This document shows positions 1-5,097 of a DNA stretch of 5,097 nt, in pieces. Every line of letters begins with the position of its first letter. Position 1 is the first letter of the stretch. Below the pieces are notes generated by a model that was not told the origin of the DNA, made no database searches, and worked only from the letters and a program-made list of their open reading frames with translations. The translations under genes and the position numbers were made by a program. The DNA comes from Atopobiaceae bacterium UBA7016 (GTDB lineage: Bacteria > Actinomycetota > Coriobacteriia > Coriobacteriales > Atopobiaceae): contig DJXA01000202.1 of assembly GCA_002449555.1 (NCBI GenBank), positions 1 to 5,097 on the forward strand, given 5' to 3'.

Positions 1-400
1 CCAAGATGAGCCGGCTTGAGCCGCCCGTGCCGTTACCCAGCGGGTCGCCGCCCTGAATCATGAAGCCGTTGATGATGCGGTGGAAGGTCAGGCTGTCGTA
101 GAATCCGCTGGCCGCCAGATCGCAGAAGTTGCTGACCGTGACGGGCGCCACGTCGGCATCAAGCTCGAGCTCAATGGTGCCAAAGTCCTTGACGTCAATG
201 GCCACATGGTGTTTGCCAGACGCATAGGCGCCCTCGATGGGCTCGGTCAACACGCCTTCGGCAACCGCGGGCGCGCTGGCCGAGGAGCCGTCCGAAGAGG
301 TCGTCGAGGTCTGGCCACCACAGGCGGCAAGGGCAAGGGGCAAAGACAGCGCGGCGCCGACAAGCGCACGGCGTGAGAGCAAACGTGAATGCAAAGACAT
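1..400 (-). CDS. Cyclophilin-type peptidyl-prolyl isomerase, putative exported lipoprotein (3' end cut off by window edge)
   Basis: Peptidyl-prolyl cis-trans isomerase of the cyclophilin family, expected to assist folding of proteins outside the membrane. The 133 complete codons visible begin with a signal peptide: a twin-arginine-like S9-R10-R11-A-L-V, a hydrophobic stretch rich in Ala and Leu, and a lipobox L24-A25-A26-C27, so the mature protein would be lipid-anchored at Cys27. A Ser/Thr/Gly/Ala-rich linker (about 28-47) follows, then the cyclophilin fold from about residue 65. The core motif FHRIINGFMIQGGDP (106-120) holds the family's catalytic Arg (R108) plus F113 and Q116, and is followed by the usual G-N-G-T-G-G. 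The C-terminal part lies beyond position 1. The start is set by AAGGAGG four bases upstream. It is in the same orientation as the LarA-like gene 77 bp upstream and may be read from that unit or its own promoter; no convincing promoter or terminator is seen in the gap. Family is clear; Tat rather than Sec export is inference. Confidence 0.9.
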   Translation of the reverse strand, partial: MSLHSRLLSRRALVGAALSLPLALAACGGQTSTTSSDGSSASAPAVAEGVLTEPIEGAYASGKHHVAIDVKDFGTIELELDADVAPVTVSNFCDLAASGFYDSLTFHRIINGFMIQGGDPLGNGTGGSSRLIL

Positions 401-404
401 GGTT

Positions 405-411
405 CCTCCTT
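405..411 (-). promoter_or_regulatory. Ribosome binding site of the cyclophilin gene
   Basis: Read on the minus strand this is AAGGAGG, a near-perfect anti-Shine-Dalgarno match, four bases before the ATG at 400. It decides the start and places the signal peptide at the N-terminus. The rest of the 401-477 gap shows only a weak 5-bp GGCCC/GGGCC stem (441-445 with 455-459), without a T-tract. Confidence 0.8.
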
Positions 412-477
412 CGTCTGTTGACTGGTACATGCTAGCGCAAGGCCCCTCGCTCGTGGGCCAAGCCCGTGGACAAGCGC

Positions 478-1782
478 TCAGGCAAAGTCGCGCAGGTTGC
501 CCTCGGCATCAAAGCGCAGCTCGTAGGGCTCCGTCAGGATCTCGATGCCGTCCACGTGGCTCAGGTCGTCCGCTAGCGCCTCAGACACCTCGAACTCGTT
601 CAGGGAGAGCGTGTCATGGATGCGCACCACGCGCGCTCGCGCGTAGTCAATGCGTGGGCAGGTTCGCAGGGCGACGCGCAGGGCATCGTAGTCGCTGTCC
701 TGATAGAAGGGGATCTTGCCCCCATCGATCATCAGATTGGTGGTGAGGTTTACCCAGGTGCTCTCCCAGTCCACCTGGTCGAGGCACCTTCGCGTGGTGA
801 TGTCCGCCAGCCCGAGCCCACAGGCGTTGTGATGGCTGAGCTCGGTGAGCCCACGCACGAACAGGCGCCGCGCATGGAAGTCGTCCTTGAAGTACGGCAT
901 GAAGCCTCTCCCTGTCACGTTGGGGTCGGCGCCCTCGCCCGAGACGTCCTTGCCGATGCGGTCTATCACGAGCACGTCCACGTCGTCAAACTTGAAGCGC
1001 GGAAACCGCTCCCGCGCGATGCGCAGAAGCTCGGCATCGCCCTCGACGATCTTCTCGCGGGGATACACGCGCAGCTCAGCAATCTGGTCGTAGGCGTTTT
1101 GCACCACGCCCACGCCAAAGACGACGGGGAGGCGGTCCAAGAAGAGCTGGGCGGCCTGTGGGATAGTCTCGGCAAAGGTGTCAAACCCGCGCTGGTGGAG
1201 GCTCGAGCACCCCTTATGCTTTGCCAGGCCGATGGCCATCATCTTGAGCAGCCCGCTCTCGTGCGGGCCCTTGAAGTCGGTGTGGGGCTTGACCTTGTTG
1301 TACACGACGATGCCATCCGCCTCGGCGGCAAGCCGGTCGCAGTAGATGGGGGTCGCGGCGCCATCGTCCAGCTCGCCTATCTGCACCACCTCCATGCTCG
1401 CGCAGATCGGCACGCCAACGGCCTCCTCGGTGATGCCATAGCCGGCGAGGATCTCTAGGTTGCCCTCCACCGTTCCGCCCCCGTGGCTTCCCATCGCGGG
1501 AACGACAAAGGGACGAGCGCCCCACTCCTTCAGCTGGTCGCAGAGGGTTCGCACGATGAGGGCGTTATTCGGTATGCCACGGCTTCCCACCGCCACGGCA
1601 ATGCGCCCTCCCCTCACCAAGCTCGCATAGTCCTCGCGAGCCAGCTCCTTTCGCAGATGTGCGGCGACGTCATCTATGTGGCTTCGCGAGAAGGTCTGGC
1701 GCACTCGCACCATGCGCGGCAAGCGGACCTCGTCGATCCCCTGGATGGGAATGCTCATCGAGGGGAAGCTCATCGTCTTCAT
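478..1782 (-). CDS. LarA-like protein (lactate racemase domain, DUF2088), probable nickel-pincer 2-hydroxyacid racemase/epimerase
   Basis: A 434-residue protein, close to the usual 420-430 of the LarA superfamily, expected in the cytoplasm. Characterised members racemise or epimerise 2-hydroxyacids using a nickel-pincer nucleotide covalently held by a lysine. Visible motifs in order: VAVGSRGIPNN (63-73), MGSHGGGT (97-104), KVKPHTDFKG (163-172), ESGLLKMMAIGL (175-186), SLHQRG (194-199), and IGKDVSGEGADPNV (276-289). By spacing, R68, H100, H167, K180 and H196 look like counterparts of L. plantarum LarA R75, H108, H174, K184 and H200; K180 to H196 is 16 residues, as in LarA. These LarA numbers are from memory. 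The LarA Asp four turns before (D72) has no clear counterpart, so the substrate may not be lactate. An in-frame TGA lies three codons upstream of the ATG, fixing the N-terminal limit; later Met codons 4 and 9 have no better ribosome site. It follows the lactate permease by 80 bp in the same direction, so co-transcription is likely. Family is confident; reaction and substrate are inferred. Confidence 0.88.
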   Translation of the reverse strand: MKTMSFPSMSIPIQGIDEVRLPRMVRVRQTFSRSHIDDVAAHLRKELAREDYASLVRGGRIAVAVGSRGIPNNALIVRTLCDQLKEWGARPFVVPAMGSHGGGTVEGNLEILAGYGITEEAVGVPICASMEVVQIGELDDGAATPIYCDRLAAEADGIVVYNKVKPHTDFKGPHESGLLKMMAIGLAKHKGCSSLHQRGFDTFAETIPQAAQLFLDRLPVVFGVGVVQNAYDQIAELRVYPREKIVEGDAELLRIARERFPRFKFDDVDVLVIDRIGKDVSGEGADPNVTGRGFMPYFKDDFHARRLFVRGLTELSHHNACGLGLADITTRRCLDQVDWESTWVNLTTNLMIDGGKIPFYQDSDYDALRVALRTCPRIDYARARVVRIHDTLSLNEFEVSEALADDLSHVDGIEILTEPYELRFDAEGNLRDFA

Positions 1783-1791
1783 GGGGCATCA

Positions 1792-1797
1792 TCCCTT
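1792..1797 (-). promoter_or_regulatory. Weak ribosome binding site of the LarA-like gene
   Basis: Minus-strand AAGGGA, nine bases before the ATG at 1782, is the only Shine-Dalgarno-like stretch available. It is poorer than the AGGAG sites of the other three genes and lies four bases after the base of the hairpin at 1802-1833. This suggests lower or structure-dependent translation compared with the permease (inference). Confidence 0.45.
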
Positions 1798-1801
1798 GAC
1801 A

Positions 1802-1833
1802 TGGGCCCATCCGGCTCGTGCCGAATGGGCCCA
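1802..1833 (-). promoter_or_regulatory. Intercistronic hairpin between permease and LarA-like genes
   Basis: The arms TGGGCCCAT (1802-1810) and ATGGGCCCA (1825-1833) are perfect reverse complements. Inside them, after one C/A mismatch, CGGC (1812-1815, read CCGG-shifted as positions 1812-1815 pairing with 1820-1823) adds four more pairs, leaving a 4-base loop. The transcript would fold into a stem of 9 plus 4 bp. No T-tract follows on either strand, so it is not a standard intrinsic terminator. Its place between two same-direction genes fits an RNA processing, 3'-end stabilising or translation-modulating element. Each arm is also nearly self-palindromic (ATGGGCCCAT), so two tandem DNA sites 24 bp apart are an alternative reading. 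Confidence 0.6.
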
Positions 1834-1862
1834 CACAAATCGAAAACGGCGACGTCCGAGCC

Positions 1863-3410
1863 TTACAGGCCCATCATCACGCCGGCGTAGGTCATGGCCA
1901 TCATCAACACGAGGAAGCCAAAGGCGTACGGGGCGATCTTGGCGATGATCTCGCCGTCCTTGCCGGAGAGGTCGCATGCGGCGCAGCCGATGGCCACGTT
2001 CTGCGGAGAGATCATCTTGCCAGCAGATATACCCAGCGAGTTGGACGCCACGAGCCACGTCTCGTTGACGCCAATGGACTGGGCGGCCTGCAGCTGCACG
2101 TTGCCGAAGAGGACCTCTGAGGAGGTGCCAGAGCCCGTCACGAAGGTGCCGAGCGCGCCAAGAGCGGGCGCCACCAGCGGGTACAGGTTGCCGAGCGACC
2201 CCACGAAGAAGGCCGCGATGCTCGCGATCATGCCCGAGTAGCCCATGATCTTGGCCACCGAGAGCACGCCCAGCATGGTGAGGATGGTCTTGGACATCTG
2301 CTTGACCGTGGCGGCCAGCACCGAGAGCATCTGACGGATGGGGCATCCCTGGATAAGGCCACCTGCGATGCCGCAGAGCAGAATGAGGACGCCCGGCGTG
2401 TTGATCCACGAGAAGGTGAGCGTGGCTGGGTTCTCGCCCGCGTAGACCTGCACCTGCGTCTTGATGGCGGAGAGCGGCTGGGAGATGAACGGCACGAGCG
2501 AGCTGGTGAGCAGCAGCACCACGAAGATGAGGATGAACGGCGACCAGGCCACGAGCGCATCGTGCACGGTGAGCTTGCCGCGACCGGCGGCCACCTTCAG
2601 GCGCTCCTCCTCAGGCACGGGCGTGCCCTTCATGCGCAGCGCCATGAGGAACGTGCACGCCAGCGAGCAGACGGCGCCCACCACGTCAGGCAGGGCGGCG
2701 CCGATAAAGCGCGCGGCGATGAGCTCAGGGATGGCGAAGGAGAGGCCCGCGACGAGCGTGATGGGCACGACGCCCTTCAGGGCCTTGGGGCCGCCGCCCA
2801 CCAACATGACCATGAGGAACGGGCACGCGATGACGAACGGGAAGACCTGCAGCGCCTGCGTGAAGGCGAGGTCGGTCTCGACGATGCCCGTGATGGAGGC
2901 CAGCGTGGTGGTGGGGATGCCGATGGAGCCGAACATGGTGGGCGTGCCATTGGCGATGAGGCACGCGAGGATGGACGTGATGGGGTCAACGCCCAGGGCC
3001 ATCATCATGGACGCAGGGATGGCCACGGCGGTACCAAAGCCGGCCATGCCCTCCATGAAGTTGCCGAAGCACCACACGATGAGCAGCGTGAGCACGCGAC
3101 GGTCGGACGAGACCGAGGTCAGCATCTGCTTGATCTTATCCATGGCGTGGGTGCAGACGGTGAGGTTGTAGGTGTACACCGCCGCAATGATGACGATGAC
3201 GATGGGCCAGAGCGCGAAAAGGCAGCCCTCAAGCGCGGCCGTCGCCACCTCAACGGGCTTCATATGCCAGACGGCCATAGAGACCACCACCGCCACGGCC
3301 AGCGCCTCAAAGCTGGCGATCCACGCCTGCTGCTTGAGCGCGATAAGCGCGATGATCAGGCAGATGATGGGTGAAAGTGCGAGGACGAACATGAGGAAGA
3401 GCTGTCCCAT
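1863..3410 (-). CDS. lctP: L-lactate permease (LctP/LldP family)
   Basis: A 515-residue integral membrane carrier of the lactate permease family (TC 2.A.14), which moves lactate and related 2-hydroxyacids such as glycolate across the cytoplasmic membrane by proton symport. It is mostly hydrophobic, with roughly 12-13 membrane segments beginning at residues 4-24 and ending at about 491-513. Family signatures are visible: NFMEGMAGFGTAVAIPA (117-133), TGSGTSSEVLFGNVQ (425-439) and SLGISAGKMISPQNVAIG (458-475). A charged cytoplasmic loop lies around 260-285. It is a little shorter than E. coli LldP (about 550). The start at 3410 is chosen because AAAGGAG stands five bases upstream and the first hydrophobic segment begins at once. 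The frame stays open 32 codons further, to an ATG at 3504-3506, but that has no ribosome site. It is the first gene of a probable operon with the LarA-like gene and diverges from the dipeptidase across a 172-bp region with a large palindrome. Exact substrate is not determinable from sequence. Confidence 0.93.
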   Translation of the reverse strand: MGQLFLMFVLALSPIICLIIALIALKQQAWIASFEALAVAVVVSMAVWHMKPVEVATAALEGCLFALWPIVIVIIAAVYTYNLTVCTHAMDKIKQMLTSVSSDRRVLTLLIVWCFGNFMEGMAGFGTAVAIPASMMMALGVDPITSILACLIANGTPTMFGSIGIPTTTLASITGIVETDLAFTQALQVFPFVIACPFLMVMLVGGGPKALKGVVPITLVAGLSFAIPELIAARFIGAALPDVVGAVCSLACTFLMALRMKGTPVPEEERLKVAAGRGKLTVHDALVAWSPFILIFVVLLLTSSLVPFISQPLSAIKTQVQVYAGENPATLTFSWINTPGVLILLCGIAGGLIQGCPIRQMLSVLAATVKQMSKTILTMLGVLSVAKIMGYSGMIASIAAFFVGSLGNLYPLVAPALGALGTFVTGSGTSSEVLFGNVQLQAAQSIGVNETWLVASNSLGISAGKMISPQNVAIGCAACDLSGKDGEIIAKIAPYAFGFLVLMMAMTYAGVMMGL

Positions 3411-3415
3411 ACGTG

Positions 3416-3422
3416 CTCCTTT
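3416..3422 (-). promoter_or_regulatory. Ribosome binding site deciding the permease start
   Basis: Minus-strand AAAGGAG, five bases before the ATG at 3410. It favours this start over the upstream in-frame ATGs at 3452 and 3506, neither of which has a purine-rich site at proper spacing. Confidence 0.8.
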
Positions 3423-3508
3423 GCTCACGGACCAGATGCCATACCTGTCCATGGTAGCAAGACCGCGGGAGCCGAGGAGCAGCAGATTTGCGGGCGCTCG
3501 ATGCATCC

Positions 3509-3545
3509 TGTAAACGGAACTCCCCGTCGAGGAGTTCCGTTTACA
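3509..3545. promoter_or_regulatory. Large perfect inverted repeat in the divergent promoter region, candidate operator
   Basis: Left arm TGTAAACGGAACTCC (3509-3523) and right arm GGAGTTCCGTTTACA (3531-3545) are exact reverse complements over 15 bp. The 7-base centre (CCGTCGA) is itself symmetric at its inner two pairs, so only one pair in the 37-bp element is mismatched. It lies 98 bp upstream of the permease start and 37 bp upstream of the dipeptidase start, the sole strong symmetric element between two divergent genes. This position and symmetry fit the binding site of a dimeric repressor or activator acting on one or both genes. The outer TGTAAACG/CGTTTACA steps resemble LacI-family half sites but are too far apart for a normal cre box, so the regulator is unknown. 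A transcribed leader hairpin is the alternative; no T-tract supports a terminator. Confidence 0.75.
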
Positions 3546-3547
3546 AT
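3542..3547 (+). promoter_or_regulatory. pepD: Possible -10 element of the dipeptidase promoter
   Basis: TACAAT differs from the TATAAT consensus at one base and overlaps the right arm of the palindrome, so a protein bound there would block it. No good -35 hexamer is found 16-19 bases upstream; those positions fall in the palindrome and read as CT-rich sequence. The promoter may depend on an activator, or the real one may lie elsewhere. Tentative. Confidence 0.3.
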
Positions 3548-3571
3548 GGGCACGCTACATACCGCATGAGA

Positions 3572-3577
3572 TAGGAG
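3572..3577 (+). promoter_or_regulatory. pepD: Ribosome binding site of the dipeptidase
   Basis: TAGGAG five bases before the ATG at 3583. It supports a start that leaves the catalytic Cys at position 3. Confidence 0.8.
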
Positions 3578-3582
3578 CAACA

Positions 3583-5076
3583 ATGCCCTGCACCACCCTG
3601 CTTGTCGGAAAGCGCGCAAGCTACGACGGATCAACCATCATCGCCAGAAACGAAGACTCCCCCAACGGCGAGTTCACGCCCAAGAAGCTGGTGGTGGTCA
3701 AGCCCGAGGACCAGCCGCGGCACTACAAGAGCGTGCTTTCGCACGTAGAGATCGAGCTTGACGAGGAGCCCATGCGCTACACCGCGGTTCCCAACGCCCT
3801 TTTGGATGAGGGCATCTGGGCCGAGGCGGGCGTCAACACGCTCAACGTGGCCATGTCCGCCACCGAGACGCTCACCTCCAACGAGCGCGTGTTGGCTGCC
3901 GACCCGCTGGTGCGCCTGCAGAAGGCCGTGGGCACTCCTGGTGAGGAAGGCTACCAGCCCGAAGTTGCCGGCGGCATCGGCGAGGAGGACATGGTCACGC
4001 TGGTGCTCCCCTACGCCACCTCCGCCCGCGACGGCGTGCGCCGCCTGGGGGCGCTGCTCGAGCGTTACGGCACCTACGAGATGAACGGCATCGCCTTCTC
4101 TGACGTTGACGAGATCTGGTGGATGGAGACGGTGGGCGGCCACCACTGGATTGCCCGCCGTGTGCCGGACGACTGCTACGTCACCATGCCCAACCAGCTG
4201 GGCATCGACGCGTTTGACCTTGCCGACGCCGAGGGTGAGCAGCACGAGTGCATGGCGAGCGCCGACCTGCGCACGTGGATGGCTCGCTATCACCTTGACC
4301 TGACGCTGCGTGACGAGGGCGACTCCCCCGACATCTTCAACCCGCGCGAGGCGTTTGGTAGCGCGAGCGATGCCGACCACGTGTACAACACACCGCGCGC
4401 GTGGGCCATACAGCGCTTCCTCAACCCGCGCAGCAACACCTGGGACGGCCCCGACGCGGACTTCCGCCCAGAGGACAACGACATCCCCTGGTGCCGCATG
4501 CCTGAGCGCAAGATCACCATGGAGGACGTGAAGTACGCGCTGTCGCTGCACTACCAGGGCACGCCGTTTGACCCCTACAGCCGCCGCGGCACCGAGGTGA
4601 CGCGTGGCATGTACCGGCCCATCGGCATCAACCGCAATGGCCAGCTGGCCGCGATGCAGCTGCGCCCCTATGCCAGCGACGAGACGCGTGCGCTGCAGTG
4701 GATGGCCTACGGCTCCAACGCCTTCAACGCGCTCGTGCCCTTCTTTGCCAACGTTGACGAGGTGCCCGCGTACCTCGAGAACACCACGGCGCAGGTCACC
4801 ACCGAGAGCTTCTACTGGACCAACCGCCTCATCGCCGCGATGGCCGACGCGCACTTTGGCGACTGCGTAGCCGACATCGAGCGATATCAGATGAAGGTGG
4901 GTGCGCAGGCAGGCGCCGTCATCAACGAAGCCACCGACGGCCCGGCAGGCGAGCTTGCCGCCTCCAACCAGCGCATCGCCGACATGCTGCGCCGCGAGAC
5001 CGACGCAGTGCTTGCCAAGGTGCTCTACACCGCCAGCATGGGCATGCAGAACGGCTTCGCCCGCTCCGACGGCTGA
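3583..5076 (+). CDS. pepD: Family C69 dipeptidase (PepD/PepDA-like, Ntn-hydrolase fold)
   Basis: A complete 497-residue cytoplasmic dipeptidase, in the expected size range (about 470-500) for family C69 enzymes such as Lactobacillus PepD. These split a broad range of dipeptides, completing use of imported peptides. The N-terminus MPCTTLLVGKRASYDGST carries the nucleophile Cys3. As an N-terminal-nucleophile hydrolase it should be active only once Met-Pro is removed and Cys3 becomes residue 1. Further family hallmarks are ARNEDS (21-26), AGVNTLNVAMSATET (82-96), WWMETVGGHHWIARR (179-193), PDDCYVTMPNQLGID (195-209) and NGQLAAMQLRP (352-362). There is no signal peptide or membrane segment. The start is supported by AGGAG five bases upstream and by the conserved Cys near the N-terminus. 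It is divergent from the permease operon, sharing a 172-bp control region with the 37-bp palindrome. No partner gene is seen downstream; the remaining 21 bases show no terminator. The family is highly confident; the preferred dipeptide is unknown. Confidence 0.95.
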   Translation: MPCTTLLVGKRASYDGSTIIARNEDSPNGEFTPKKLVVVKPEDQPRHYKSVLSHVEIELDEEPMRYTAVPNALLDEGIWAEAGVNTLNVAMSATETLTSNERVLAADPLVRLQKAVGTPGEEGYQPEVAGGIGEEDMVTLVLPYATSARDGVRRLGALLERYGTYEMNGIAFSDVDEIWWMETVGGHHWIARRVPDDCYVTMPNQLGIDAFDLADAEGEQHECMASADLRTWMARYHLDLTLRDEGDSPDIFNPREAFGSASDADHVYNTPRAWAIQRFLNPRSNTWDGPDADFRPEDNDIPWCRMPERKITMEDVKYALSLHYQGTPFDPYSRRGTEVTRGMYRPIGINRNGQLAAMQLRPYASDETRALQWMAYGSNAFNALVPFFANVDEVPAYLENTTAQVTTESFYWTNRLIAAMADAHFGDCVADIERYQMKVGAQAGAVINEATDGPAGELAASNQRIADMLRRETDAVLAKVLYTASMGMQNGFARSDG

Positions 5077-5097
5077 CGCAATTTCGGTCCCTGACTC

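Noticed and set aside
441..459. GGCCC/GGGCC stem downstream of the LarA-like gene as a terminator
   Set aside because: Only five base pairs with a nine-base loop and no following T-tract on the minus strand, so it is too weak to call.
616..1458. 280-codon plus-strand frame opposite the LarA-like gene
   Set aside because: Same explanation: GC-rich codon bias keeps the opposite strand open. Composition is His/Val/Ala-rich and no family is recognisable.
1789..2409. 206-codon minus-strand frame overlapping the 3' part of the permease and the gap
   Set aside because: It is a frame-shifted reading of the permease, His/Arg/Gly-rich, and its end merely translates the intercistronic hairpin.
2562..3374. 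270-codon plus-strand frame opposite the permease
   Set aside because: Extremely rich in Gly, Asp, His, Arg and Glu, which is the antisense image of hydrophobic codons of membrane segments. Not a gene.
3411..3506. Upstream in-frame extension of the permease to ATG at 3506 or 3452
   Set aside because: Neither ATG has a Shine-Dalgarno sequence, the extension adds a non-family N-terminus, and a strong AAAGGAG precedes the ATG at 3410.
3509..3545. Palindrome as a bidirectional intrinsic terminator
   Set aside because: It lies between divergent, not convergent, starts, and no run of T follows on either strand. An operator or leader element fits better.
3631..4854. Long open frame of 407 codons antisense to the dipeptidase
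   Set aside because: It lies wholly opposite a gene with clear family motifs, has a His/Val/Arg/Gly-rich composition expected from reading GC-rich codons backwards, shows no domain, and has no ribosome site. It is a shadow frame.

Overview
This 5.1-kb window is GC-rich chromosomal DNA with compact genes and strong AGGAG-type ribosome binding sites. Protein content and codon use fit a high-GC anaerobe, most plausibly of the Coriobacteriia (Olsenella/Atopobium/Collinsella-like Actinomycetota). That placement is inference from general resemblance; no rRNA or other phylogenetic marker is present.

Layout: a divergent pair of transcription units flanks one short regulatory region at about 3411-3582. 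Reading leftward (minus strand) from it are a LctP-family lactate permease (3410-1863), an 80-bp gap holding a strong hairpin, and a LarA-like (lactate racemase domain, DUF2088) protein (1782-478). A 77-bp gap then separates these from a putative Tat-type lipoprotein cyclophilin (start at 400), which runs off the left edge of the window. Reading rightward (plus strand) is a complete family C69 dipeptidase, PepD-like (3583-5076). The last 21 bases hold nothing recognisable.

Working together: the permease and LarA-like protein look like a two-gene module that imports a 2-hydroxycarboxylate (lactate or a relative) and then interconverts or otherwise processes its stereoisomers at a nickel-pincer-type active site. 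The cofactor genes larB, larC and larE are not in this window, so they must be elsewhere if the protein uses that cofactor. The dipeptidase would supply amino acids from peptides. It shares the divergent control region with the permease, and the main non-coding signal of the window lies there: a perfect 15-bp inverted repeat with a 7-nt centre (3509-3545), the best candidate operator.

No mobile element, tRNA, rRNA, CRISPR array or phage gene is visible. The window is mostly ordinary metabolism. The two palindromic elements and the substrate of the permease/LarA-like pair are what merit a second look.
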